NCBI GenBank assembly: GCA_043228905.1
Contig: JBHGNT010000017.1
Location: forward strand, 15,438,001 to 15,502,000
From: Azolla caroliniana
Taxonomy: Eukaryota > Polypodiophyta
Length of the DNA: 64,000 nucleotides
Reading direction: 5' to 3'
A program made the position numbers and the translations under genes. This document shows, piece after piece, positions 53,477 to 64,000 of this stretch. The notes below the pieces were generated by a model that did no database searches, had not been told where the DNA came from, and worked only from the letters and a program-made list of their open reading frames with translations. Numbering within the stretch: position 1 is the stretch's first letter; every line of letters begins with the position of its first letter.

Positions 53477-55811
53477 ATGGCTACCAGTAAGTCTGTGCGC
53501 GTGTTTATTTGTATTTTCCCGTATTGATCCGTTAATTCTGTTCCTTATTGTTTCTGTTAACAATAATCCCTTCCTTCCTTCCTCTCTCTCTCTCTCTCTC
53601 TGTTGCTCGTTTTCCGTATTGCTCATTTCTTCTCTTTTTTTATTCTGCTTCCCCCCCCTATTTTTCCTGCTAACAATGATTCTTTCCGATTCTTTCTTTG
53701 TTTCTCCCCTTTCTGCCGATGCGTTTTCTTTTTCTTAGCCCTCACCTATTTTTTTGTCGTTTTTCCTTTATCTAGGAACTCAATTCGAGAATAGTAGCGA
53801 GGTCGGAGTGTTTTCGAAGCTTACAAATGCTTATTGCTTAACAGCCATTGGAGGATCGGAGAATTTTTTCAGGTATTCCTTTTATTTATGTATCATTTCC
53901 GACCTTTTCCATTGCAAATTTGGATTGACATGTTTGTTAGGTTGCATTGAAATCGTTTATTGTTTCTTTTGTTTCGAAGATTTGATTGCAAACCATCAAA
54001 TAACTTGATGCTCTTTTTGCTAGATTATTTTTCAATAATTTGGGACTTTGATATAAGGTTTTTCAGGCGATGACTACAATATTTTCTTCTGGATGCAATT
54101 TTTGGCAGATTAAATCAACTTATTTTCCACTTGCATATTAATATAACCACAGTTAGATGCAATCAGAATAATCTCTACTCAAATGTTTCATATAAACGTC
54201 GCTGTACTATGTTCAAACTTATGTCGAACTAGTTTCAATGAGATTCACCCAATAACATTTACATCCATTCGTGTAGTGCCAAAGTTTTCATACAAATTCA
54301 TCTGAATGCCAATGCAACCATTGGTATTGAAGGTGTTTTCTTCATTTGATTGTTGCTAAATTGTACTGAATTATTATATGAATAAATTTCAATGTAGTTT
54401 TCCATCTAATTGGAGCTGGAGAAACTTTAGAAACAACATTTGTTGTTTTGATGAAATCATTTGTATTTGCTACATTGCATCAATTTAATTTTTCTCCTCC
54501 AGTTTTTATGTGAATTTTTGGTAGGTCACATTGCATTTTTCTTTTGTATGGCATGTCACTGCATTAGCAATCTTTCCTAGATCACATCGACGTAAATTTG
54601 TTGCGCAAGAAGCTTTTCTAGATTACATTATAATCATATGCTGCAAATCTTTGCTATATGTTAATTGGATGTAAATTTTTCTAGGTTGCACATGTATATT
54701 GTATGCACCAGTATTGACATAAGCATTACTGGATCACATCTACTCATTATTTATATTATATGGCAGCACCTTTGAAGCTGAGCTATCAGATACCATACCA
54801 GTTGTGAAGGCATCTATTGCAGGAACAAGGGTGATTGGCAGAATGTGTGTAGGTATGTTTTGTTTTGTCTCAGTTCAGTTTTAGTACAAAAGTATGCGAT
54901 TCTTACAGATATTGTGTGTTTCAGGTAACAAAAATGGTCTTCTTCTGCCCAATTCAACTACAGATCAAGGTATGGTTTGGATGTCCTTTATGGTACAATT
55001 CATCATTAACTAAGTGAATAAAACTGTTCCTAATACTTGCCCACTAATTTTCAGAATTACAACACATCCGGAATTCACTACCAGATAGTGTAGTAGTTCA
55101 GAGAATTGATGAGCGTTTGTCAGCTCTTGGAAATTGTGTTTCTTGCAATGATTATGTGGCATTGGTTCACACTGATCTTGATCGGGTAAGTACACTCCAT
55201 CTAATATCATCTTAAGTATGAATAATATGAGTAATGGATGGAAGATCTCAAAATTTGATCAACCTGGTTGTCTATAGGAAACAGAAGAATTGATAGCAGA
55301 TGTACTAAATGTGGAAGTCTTTAGACAAACAATTGCTGGCAACATTTTGGTGGGCAGCTATTGTGTTTTCTCCAATAGAGGGGGTTTGGTATGTGCTAAA
55401 ATTTATTGTCTAAGTCTTGTCTTTATGTTTGTGTTTTTCTCACATCTTTCAAATGGCACTGATTGAGGTCTATTTTCTAACGTAAGTATCAGAGAGCCTT
55501 ACTTTAGTGTTTTGTGTAATTTCTTGGCACCATTTGGGTGTTATTCAAATTAGGTTCATCCGCATACATCTGTGGAGGATTTGGATGAGTTATCTTCGTT
55601 GCTACAAGTTCCTTTGGTTGCTGGAACCGTAAACAGGGGTAGCGAAGTCATTGGAGCCGGATTGGTTGTGAATGATTGGACTGCATTCTGTGGATTTGAT
55701 ACGACTGCCACTGAACTCTCTGTCATTGAGAGCGTATTCAAATTGAGGGAAGCTCAACCTAGCTCTATTCTTAATGAGATGCGAGCCTCGTTGATCGATA
55801 CCTTAGTTTGA
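53477..55811 (+). CDS. EIF6: Eukaryotic translation initiation factor 6 (eIF6), 7 exons
   Basis: Exons 53477-53486, 53776-53872, 54767-54852, 54925-54969, 55055-55185, 55278-55388 and 55554-55811 join to exactly 245 residues, the normal eIF6 length, with GT-AG borders and an unbroken frame. The first exon holds only ATG GCT ACC A. Diagnostic wording: '[20 protein letters not shown]', '[10 protein letters not shown]', '[20 protein letters not shown]', '[20 protein letters not shown]', '[20 protein letters not shown]', '[20 protein letters not shown]', '[20 protein letters not shown]', 'DWTAFCG'. These are the pseudo-repeats of the pentein fold. The protein binds pre-60S subunits in nucleolus and cytoplasm and prevents early 40S joining. 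It appears intact. Confidence 0.97.
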
Positions 55812-56634
55812 TAAGAACAAGAATTTATATGTTAAAAACAGAAGCTTTCCTCCTGTAAGGGCATAAATTTTTTTAACCCGTTCCGTGATGGCTACTGTGG
55901 TTTGGGTAAAGAGATTTGCCTTTGCAAAGTGCATTCTGTAATGTAGATTTTGCATTGGTAAGATAAAGTGGTGAACCTGCTTTTAAAGTTTTAAAATTGA
56001 TGTTCTATTTTTTTATACGGAACGTCAGCGACCATTAGTATCCTCCGCCATCGGCATTCTGAACTTGGTGTAATTTTGATTATCTCCTCCTCAATAAAAT
56101 TCAAGGAAATTATTAACTTGCATATTTATGTTAATCATCTAGCAATATGTACCTTTCTTTCTGAAAAAGAATCTGCTGCTTGATTGCTTAAATTGTTAAG
56201 AGAAAGAATCATGGTAAGTTCAAGAAGTTCAAGAAGAATCATCTCCATCCAAATAATATCAGAAGACATTATTAATGCTTTGCTCCTTATCATGCAAGCA
56301 AACATGGAGACTAAATTGTGTTAAGATTCGGTCTCCAAGTTTCTACTCTATAGGGAAGATTTAGTATGACGAGTGTATCAACTAACCGCAATTTAGTTCA
56401 TGGCATGTGGAATTGTATATGTGCACATTATCTTTCAAGAGCACCAACATGAGGAAGTAAAGCATAGGCAGCCTTTGGCGAGGAGAATTAAGCCCCTATG
56501 ACTGTTACTGCTATATATGCATAGGATCGTGCGTAAGCCACCTTCTGCTTTCTAGACATAGAGAAATGTTTTACTATCATCTTTGGAGATCAAATATGAC
56601 CCATGAGACCAAAAATATTACATTTCATGTGATA
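55812..56634. other. eIF6 3' UTR and intergenic DNA
   Basis: The first ~290 bp probably form the eIF6 3' UTR (CTCAATAAAATTC, a polyadenylation-like signal, near 56090). The rest has no recognised gene. Confidence 0.5.
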
Positions 56635-56915
56635 CATGTGAAAGTGAGTAGCAACTCTCAATGTTCAAGAAATTTACCAATGAATGTTGCAATCAAGAGT
56701 GCGCATTGTGGTTGTGAGAAATTCGTGCAAGGATTGGGCATGGTCGAAGATATGTGGAAAGCATGGTTGAATATGATTAAAGGCAAAGCATTGAATCAAA
56801 GTCTGCTACTCTCGACTCTCAAACTTGTTTAGGGCAAAATGTGCATATTCAACCACTCTCATCACTTGTGCCCCAAGGCCTCGTCTCACATCGTAATGCA
56901 TGTGAGCGAAGTCGC

Positions 56916-56970
<55 letters not shown>

Positions 56971-57240
56971 TCTTGATGTTCAAGAACTTTACATAATGAA
57001 TGTTGCAATTGAGAGAGCACACTATGATTATAGAGATTCGTGTGATTATTGGGTTTGGTTGAAGATGTGTGAAATCATAGTCAAATGTGATCAAAGACAG
57101 AGCATTCTATCCAAATATGATACTCAAACTCCTCAATTTTTTTAGGCAAAATGTGCATAGTCAACTAGTCTCATCACATGTGCTCCAATGTTCCATCTCA
57201 CAATGATGTGAGTGTGAACTAAGTCGTATCGAAGCAACAG
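56635..57240. repeat. Diverged tandem duplication with central (GA)n
   Basis: The block 56655-56920 (AACTCTCAATGTTCAAGAA ... GTCTCACATCGTAATG...AAGTCGCATA) is repeated at 56968-57232 (AACTCTTGATGTTCAAGAA ... CATCTCACAATGATG...AAGTCGTATC). A (GA)n tract at about 56921-56967 separates them. Both copies include TTTAGGGCAAAATGTGCATA-like text. Non-coding. Confidence 0.75.
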
Positions 57241-57323
57241 TTTGGGTAGCAACTGATGGGATAGGCTCGAACATGTATTGATACATGTAGTTTCCATGTT
57301 CGAGAAACAATATGATTTTGTCA

Positions 57324-57665
57324 TTAGGTGCAACATATGCGATATAACGTGTAGAGTGTCAGCATCCGCGTTTTTCCCATGTCACGATACATTGGCATTG
57401 CAAAAAAATGCATATCATGAAGCAAGTGTGTTGCATCCCATTCTCCAAACCATTTTTCTATATCTTGCATCCAACCAGAACACAAAAATTTGCTTTTGTT
57501 TCTTTTGCCTGTGATGTGCATTTTGGCCTCATTTACAAAGTGATCTAATGATGCATCATGAAGCATATGTGATAAATCCCATTTTTCAAACCATTTCTTC
57601 ATTTCTTGCAATCCTAGGAAATCAATGTGCGGGGAGTTTTGGTGCCTTAACCATGTACTTAACAA
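57324..57665 (-). other. Open frame with two internal WFxxWD-LLHD repeats
   Basis: The minus strand is open for 113 codons and contains two related units, 'EMKKWFEKWDLSHMLHDAS' and 'DIEKWFGEWDATHLLHDM', about 50 residues apart. This fits either a real repeated motif or a DNA-level duplication. No family recognised, and no promoter or splice evidence. Confidence 0.3.
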
Positions 57666-58695
57666 ACCTTTCTATGGCTACGATCTCCATGGGAAATAAC
57701 AACAAAAGGATATACATTAAGAGAGAGAGATAGATAACTACAAACAAAGAAGAAGAAGAAGAATTTTCTGTAGATGAAAAAAAAAACCAAAGAGATATAC
57801 TACATGCAGTAATGGCCATAGGATCTATTGAGAGTGGATAATTTCTTTAGAAAGAGTGTTTACTAGGGTCAATCATGGTCAACGAAGAGCAAATGATGCC
57901 ATTAGCAATTGTATATCTAAATTTTGGGAAGACAAACCACACCAAAAGTTGTCAATATAGAGGTTCATCACCAAAAATAATTTGTTTTTACTAAACATCT
58001 ACATTGCAAATGAAGAAAATCTACCTATGAAAGTGGAGCTAGCTACAAAAGTACCTCTAAATGACGAGACTTAACATTGCTAAATAGGATTACAGGATAA
58101 CAATCTACCTACAAAAGATATAAATGAAAGGATTCCATAAATGAAGGCTCTCTATAAAAGAACTTGTTTACATGAAGCAACTTTTGTATTAAGAGATTCC
58201 TAGATACAAAGCAATTCCTAACTATAAAGAAGATTACGTACAACTGTAGAGACAGTTCCCAAGGAAGCAATTCCTGGTTATTCTTGCTTGACTCGCCATT
58301 AATAAGGTATATGACTATTCAAACCCCTTTGGATTACAACACATGTGTGGAGGCAAAACTCTAGTGGTACAAAGACATCCAGAACCTTGAGCTGACACAT
58401 CTTTTTACATTGCTCTCATGGAGTTCTATGATAATCGCTTAAAGCCATGATTGAGTTTTTCGTAAGTTCCTGAGGCAAACTTTGCCTAATTGGTAAAAGG
58501 AAGCAAGGAATTAAGAAGGATAATAACGTGGTTGTCATAACAAGAGAAAGGAGAGGGTAAACTGAATGTATAAGGAGGAGGTTTGCGACTTCTAAAGTGC
58601 GATTTTGTTGTTTGTTATTTGCATTTAATATACTTTGATAAAATCCTAGTCGCCTTACTCTCTTTATATTATCACTCACGAATCCGAACTAAAGC
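57666..58695. other. Intergenic, nothing recognised
   Basis: AT-rich DNA with a short (GA)n and a GAA run near 57721-57760. No gene features. Confidence 0.5.
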
Positions 58696-59194
58696 GTAAC
58701 AATCGGCAATGGTTCAGTTCCGAACCGAACCAAACCGCAAATCCATGGCTTAACGGTTTGAACGGTTCAATTTAAGTTCAAGTTTTTTTTAACGGTTCAA
58801 TTTTAATGGTTTTAAACCGCGGTTTAAACGGTTTGATGGTTTTTAAAATTTTTTTAAAATAAAAAATTTTAAATTGTTTTTATTTTGTAAGCCTAATTCT
58901 CACATTCTAGGAGAAACCTTTAAAATTTCGGGAAATTAAAATTTGAAATAATAAAAAATTTAAAAATTTAAAAATTGAATTCCAACTTAAGTTGAAAACC
59001 AAAACCGAACCACGAAACCGGGGGTTTGGCGGTTTAAAGGTTTAACAGTTTGGATTATAATTACCAAACGGTTTCGTGGTTCTGTCCGGTTCGGTTCAGG
59101 TTTCAAGATTTTTAAACGGTTCGGTTCCAAACCGGTTCAGGTTTGGGCACTCTCGAACCGAACTGAACCGAACCGAACCGTTGCCGATTGTTAC
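58696..59194. mobile_element. GAACCG-rich MITE C upstream of SirB
   Basis: Ends GTAACAATCGGCAATGGTTC and the inverted GAACCGTTGCCGATTGTTAC form clear terminal inverted repeats. The interior alternates AACGGTTC/GGTTTGAACGG words and AT-rich sequence. No coding capacity. It lies 165 bp before the SirB start codon and shares end wording (ATCGRCAATGG) with element A. Confidence 0.75.
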
Positions 59195-59358
59195 TGGCGA
59201 AGTGATGAATAGGTGAAGCAGAGAATAAGAGAGATGGAGAAAAATATGAAGGGTTTGTGTGTGTGGGGGGGGAGAGGGGTATTTCCTGATAAATAAGGAA
59301 AGCTGAGGGAGGGGCATTTCCATAATTATTAATTTTCTGCCCTTTTGCTGTTACTTTC

Positions 59359-61453
59359 ATGGCTTCTTGTTTCTCCGATCCTTCTCTGCTTCTCCATCCT
59401 GTCAGATTCCAGCCTCCGCTCTTCGCTTCGAAGCCACTGTCTCTGAGAATCGGCTCTGTCCAATCCCAGAAGAAGAAGATGGAGAAGATCGAAAGCAGAG
59501 CCTATCTCACCCTTTCCTCTTCTTATTCAGAATCGAGCTTGTCTAGTAGCCGATATTATAGAGAGGATGATGGTATCGTGATCGTTGATCATGGGTCTCG
59601 AAGGACCCAATCCAACACCATGCTAGGTATTTTTTATACAATTGATTTCTTCTTCTTATTTCCATAAAGGTTCCAATTAGTTTCCAGACTGATGTAAAAG
59701 GATGACATCTCTTTCTTCATGGTACTGTGATTTTACAGAGGAGTTTGTTGATATGTTCAAGAAAAAAACTGGTCATTTGAATGTAGAACCAGCTCACATG
59801 GTATACGCATATAATTTCTCATTAAAGTTGAACTTCTTTCTTTCTTGCTAAAATGTATAAGGTTTAGGGTTTTAAACATCTATTGATTATTGTTGTTTCT
59901 TCATTGAAAGGAACTCGCAAAGCCATCCATAAAAGAAGCATTCACTAAATGTGTCGGCAAAGGGGCCACAAGAATTATCATCTCCCCTTATTTTCTTTCT
60001 CCTGGTCGACATTGGGATAAGGTATAGTTAGAAATGATTAAGGTTTATTTCTTGAATGATCATCTCCCCTTATTTTCTCCCATTGGGTTGTCATTGAAAT
60101 AATATGCAACTGGAAACTGTTAAGGTTTTTTGCCTTTCTAAAAATTTCATTTATAAAATGTATTAAGTATGATATCATAGTTTGGCAGGTATACATAATG
60201 TGGAAATAATATAAGAACCCGTTTTGAACCTTCATGTTGAGATGTTTACTGGATTCTTAAAATACTGTGAAAGTTGTTTTGAAGATTTACTTTGATTTTT
60301 TACTTCTTAATTTTTTCCGATCTCCTAGATCCGAGTGCATATTTTACACTAGAAATTATTTAAGAAATATTTGAAAATTTCATTTGATTTACTTGATCCG
60401 ATTCTTTTGGAAGCCTATGTATAACATACACTAGAAATAAATCAAAAGGTTTTTATTTTTATTTTTTCTCTTGTAGCTTTATATTCTTGGGGAAGAAGCG
60501 ATTATAATTAAAGAGGTTTGATTGTATCTCTTGTAATTTGGAAACAGGATATCCCAGCTTTGGCATTAGAAGCTGCAAGTGAACACCCTAACATATCATA
60601 CATTGTCACAGCACCCATTGGTTTGCATGATCTTATGGTGGTACTGTTCCATACTTCAAAAATCATAATTACTGTATGATTGCTATTATGTTAGGCTTAG
60701 TAACCAATTGAATGATTAAATGTTAGCGGCCTGTAGATATTGTTAGAAGAAACGATTTAATAAGTTTCTCAATTAGATAAAGGCCAAAGTACAATTGATT
60801 ATTTTCTTTTTTGTTATTATATTCCTGAGCTTCTCTAGTATCGAAGTTTAAACACAAAAGTATCCATATATACTCACAAAATTCTTATTTTGTTTCAGTA
60901 ATATCAAAGCAACCAACTTTCTTGCCGTCATATCTAAGACTATACATAGAAATTAAATTGTTATGGAATATTTTGAACAATTATGGCAGGAGGATGGGTA
61001 AAAAAACGATCAATCATTTATATGCTGGATGAGTATATTATCATTTTAGAAAACAGGGCCCGGTTTATTATATCCACAAATTCTATGTGATTTCAACTAG
61101 CATAAATTTATAGCACTTTCTACAAGCTTGGCAATATCCGCATTGCAAATATTGAGAGCTAAATATAAAAAATATATATTGATATGAAGTAAAGAAGCAT
61201 GTTGTGATCCATATATACTATGTACTATGTTATTATGATATTATTTTACAATTACCTCAGGTTCTAGAGTTCTCGTAAGATAATAGGATTTTTGACTAAG
61301 AAACTCATAAAGATGATATAGAATCTCTTTTGTGATTTTCAGGATATCTTACAAGATAGAATAAACTACTGCTTGCACCAAGCAAGCGGTGAAGTTTCTG
61401 AATGCAAGATGTGTATGGGAACAGGGCGATGCAAAATTCTCGAGTCTTCATAA
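59359..61453 (+). CDS. SIRB: Sirohydrochlorin ferrochelatase, chloroplastic (SirB), 5 exons
   Basis: Exons 59359-59626, 59739-59800, 59911-60021, 60548-60640 and 61343-61453 join in one frame to 214 residues with GT-AG borders. The first ~55 residues are S/P/L/F-rich like a plastid transit peptide. The mature enzyme has the CbiX/SirB hallmark 'DGIVIVDHGSRR', 'EEFVDMFKKKTGHLNVEPAH', 'KPSIKEAFTKCVGKGATRII', 'ISPYFLSPGRHWDKDIPALA', 'YIVTAPIGLHDLMVDILQDR' and a C-terminal cysteine motif 'CKMCMGTGRCKILESS'. Plant SirB carries an Fe-S cluster bound near this end. It inserts ferrous iron into sirohydrochlorin to make siroheme for nitrite and sulfite reductases. The gene appears intact. Confidence 0.95.
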
Positions 61454-62722
61454 CTTTCAAAAGTTGTTGAAAGTTTGTGTAATATGATGGAGAACAAAAG
61501 CTTCCAAGTGGGTTCTTCTAAGGTTCGTGCAATCTTGCAACGCATAAGAGAGGAGACATCATCCCACTTCAACAAAGTAGTAAAATCTTGGTGAAAACTA
61601 TAATAGATATATCTGTATTTTTCTCCTTTTTTCAAAATTGCATCTTTATAAATCTTAGTTTTATGTGTATATAAGAAGCTGTTCCACTATAAGGCACACT
61701 TTTTACACACATTGGAGGACGAATTTGTAATCAGGCCCCCTTATGTCAGCATCTATCCCATGTGCTGCACATTGTGATAGGGCACATGCAGACCTTTGGA
61801 AGATATGCATGCACACCTTTGGAAGAAATAATTTTCCAATTGTGTCATTAGGGGGTGAAATATGAAGAACACTTGTTATCACTGCACAATGTTTTATGAA
61901 ATAAGAGGGAGATACCATTGCCTCTTTAACCAAGACATTGGCCTACTGTGCAATGTAATGGAATATGAGAAAGAATGGTGTTTTGGGTTGTTCTTGCTAC
62001 ATATTGTCGATTGGTGCTGGTCACTCTCCACCCATTTCTTGAAGATCCATTGCCTGTGGCAACCTGTTGCTGCCCCCGATTTGGCATTGACCCCATGCTA
62101 CTGCTATTTTGTTGCCTATCCACTAGATTACCAATTCAACTGATTTGTCGCAGCCACATTGGCTGATTGCCCCACCCTAGTTGCTGCTATCCTACCTCTG
62201 TCAATGACTGGTCTATTGTATAGACCCTCCAAAGTTTAAGCCTTGCTTTCTCCACTGTCCAACCAAAACCACAACTAAGTCGCCTATCAATACCAACACC
62301 TTATCCATCCCAGTATGCCCCCGTTTGCTCATGTCTGAAGGAAGCAATGAAGAGGCAGGCATCAATTTTTGAGAAATTTATTATTTTATCTTGTTTGGAT
62401 CTATTTGCCTAATGGTCAAGGCCCTTTGATTGTTTAACGATGGAGTTTTGGTTTTTCCATGTAAATACGTTGTCCCATGGGTGCCACAGTATTGGCTATC
62501 CAAGGGGGGACATGTAAATTGGGTTGCAAGGTTAAAATGTAAGCTCACTACGCAAGGTAATGTAATATGAAGACCACCAACAATGCTTAAGACATCTGTG
62601 CTGCCTTAGTTTTAATACCAAGTAATTTCGATAAACGATTAAGCTTGAAAGACCTATAGGATTCAACTTCTCGGTGTAATAATCAATCGTATCTATCACA
62701 AATTTTTGGTGAGTAACTTCGG
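61454..62722. other. Intergenic, nothing recognised
   Basis: Begins with the SirB 3' UTR. Short open frames on both strands near 61862-62143 have no recognisable family. Confidence 0.5.
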
Positions 62723-63062
62723 TTACAATCGTTTTGTAAAGAAGTAAACATTGAGAAATCGATGAGGATACTTCTCGTTATTCTGAGTGATTTTGTTGAC
62801 ACTAGTACCAACACCACCTAGTAGTTCGCTTCTTGTTTTTGATACACCGCAAATCGATTTATCTAAGTCATACTTTAGTTTTAAAGATACTCTCCCGAAA
62901 GAGGAGAAAGAGGAATCTCTGATTGTATCTAGCCATCCATGCACATTAGACTGGACATCCCTATACTCATCAATTTGAAATGCAAAATATCCACACTCTA
63001 TGTTAGCTTTCCATTCCAATAATCTTTCTTCAATTGCAATTCTTGTTACACCAGTTGATTGC
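62723..63062 (-). other. Exon-like frame of unknown protein
   Basis: The minus strand is open for about 113 codons with natural-looking composition: 'STGVTRIAIEERLLEWKANI', 'YFAFQIDEYRDVQSNVHGWL', 'DTIRDSSFSSFGRVSLKLKY'. It is preceded by an AG (TTCTAG) that could be a splice acceptor, and a possible donor GTATCC lies near 62777. There is no in-frame ATG at its start. I cannot name the family. It may be an exon of a gene running beyond what I can trace, or a retained fragment. Confidence 0.3.
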
Positions 63063-64000
63063 TAGAACTCAAGAGGCATAGGGGGCGTTGTTGGACAACA
63101 ATAGAACCACAACAGCTCATCAACAGAGAACTTTCAGTTGATCTTAGTTCATAATCTTAAGTTCTTAGATATCTAGATTCTTCAGTAACCATGCCTACTT
63201 AAATTTGTTTTGAGTGTTTTTTTAAAGATGATCAAACATGTTAAGATGCAATATCTGGCTTGCTCACATCGGCCATTTTGGCGTCTTAAAAGACATTATT
63301 ATAGGTTTCTCTATCACCACACTTTGTATCCTTGCTTTATAATTTTCTTTTCAATGCCTAATGCTAGTTCATTTTGTATGCATGAAATATCACATAATAA
63401 TTATGTTGTCAATTTTAATGTTGTTCTCTCTCTCTCTCTCTTAACTATTCAATTTCGCTGTGTTTGCTTTGACACCAAATGTATTCTTATCCACGTACGA
63501 ATCAAGGAAAAGAAAGGCAAATAAAGTTTGAAAATTCAGTATGAAATCTTAGCTCATGTTCCTTAGAAACTGAAATTTAATCATTTCAATAAAATTATTG
63601 AAATCTATAATCTAATCTCTTAATATCTCTAATAACCTTGTATTCTTGAATTAGGCTAAGCTCTAATAAGCTTGCATGCAAAATGCGGACGGTAGGACTT
63701 AAATGTGTGTGTGTATTTGTGTGCGCTGAATTATTTTGGAGGACCTTTTCCAACTTGAAGCCAAGAATGACTTGGTATCAAGGTTAACTAAAAAGGTGAG
63801 ATTGTAACTTCCAAGCATATAATGATAGTATAGAGTTGTTTAGCAGTGTGGAATTCATGCTTGATGCAAATATCAATCGGTGAAATTGCGTAATGCTATT
63901 CCTGGGGATGAAGCATTTGGGAATGGTTTCACGTTCTCAGTTGGAGGAACGGTCTCCCATATCAATTCTGACGGTAATTTTGGGATTCCATAAAGCTGAA
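63063..64000. other. Intergenic, nothing certain
   Basis: Short CT and GT repeats (63424-63442, 63702-63720). A plus-strand frame at the right edge (about 63880-63993, 'NAIPGDEAFGNGFTFSVGG') ends in TAA. It could be the end of an exon, but nothing else supports it. Confidence 0.4.

Noticed and set aside
1-64000. CRISPR arrays, bacterial operons, riboswitches, replication origins
   Set aside because: Plant nuclear DNA with introns; none of the tandem arrays has spacer-repeat architecture with conserved repeats and unique spacers.

Overview
This is a stretch of a plant (angiosperm-type) nuclear genome. The grounds are AT-rich DNA, GT-AG introns, a chloroplast sirohydrochlorin ferrochelatase, plant-type Ty1/copia and chromodomain Ty3/gypsy retrotransposons, PPR and LINE relics, and tRNA-derived repeats. 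I cannot name the species. Few host genes are present, and most of the recognisable sequence is transposable elements in layers.

Regions. 1-12.2 kb: gene-poor, with microsatellites, one probable small secreted-protein gene (3657-3998) and a relic of a Ty3-like reverse transcriptase. 12.2-20.3 kb: the most unusual object, an ~8.1 kb DNA transposon bounded by 36-bp terminal inverted repeats next to TTAA. It carries two divergent, decayed genes: a DUF7869-type putative DDE transposase (minus strand) and an intron-containing ParB-like plus DNA N6-adenine/N4-cytosine methyltransferase fusion (plus strand). 20.4-21.6 kb: a degenerate minisatellite and a 0.73 kb foldback element. 22.0-29.5 kb: a fairly young Ty1/copia element (TSD ATTGA) holding a nested 2.0 kb LTR-like insertion. 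29.5-31.5 kb: PPR and LINE fragments. 31.6-38.1 kb: a Ty3/gypsy chromovirus with its own nested 0.87 kb insertion. 38.7-40.0 kb: a MITE followed by a gene for a protein with a hydrophobic C-terminus. 42.5-45.0 kb: an EGF-like single-pass membrane protein (4 exons, minus strand). 46.0-53.1 kb: an old plus-strand copia split by a younger minus-strand copia (TSD AGAAG). 53.5-55.8 kb: eIF6 (7 exons, 245 residues). 58.7-61.5 kb: a MITE and then SirB (5 exons, 214 residues). 61.5-64 kb: no assigned gene, one unrecognised exon-like stretch.

The four likely functional host genes do not form a pathway. eIF6 acts in 60S ribosome biogenesis and SirB in plastid siroheme synthesis. The membrane EGF protein and the hydrophobic-tailed protein are of unknown role. 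The methyltransferase transposon is inactive here (in-frame stops and frameshifts in both genes), but its ends, both genes, splice sites and domain order are still readable. It implies that autonomous relatives carrying a prokaryote-like DNA methyltransferase exist or existed in this lineage.
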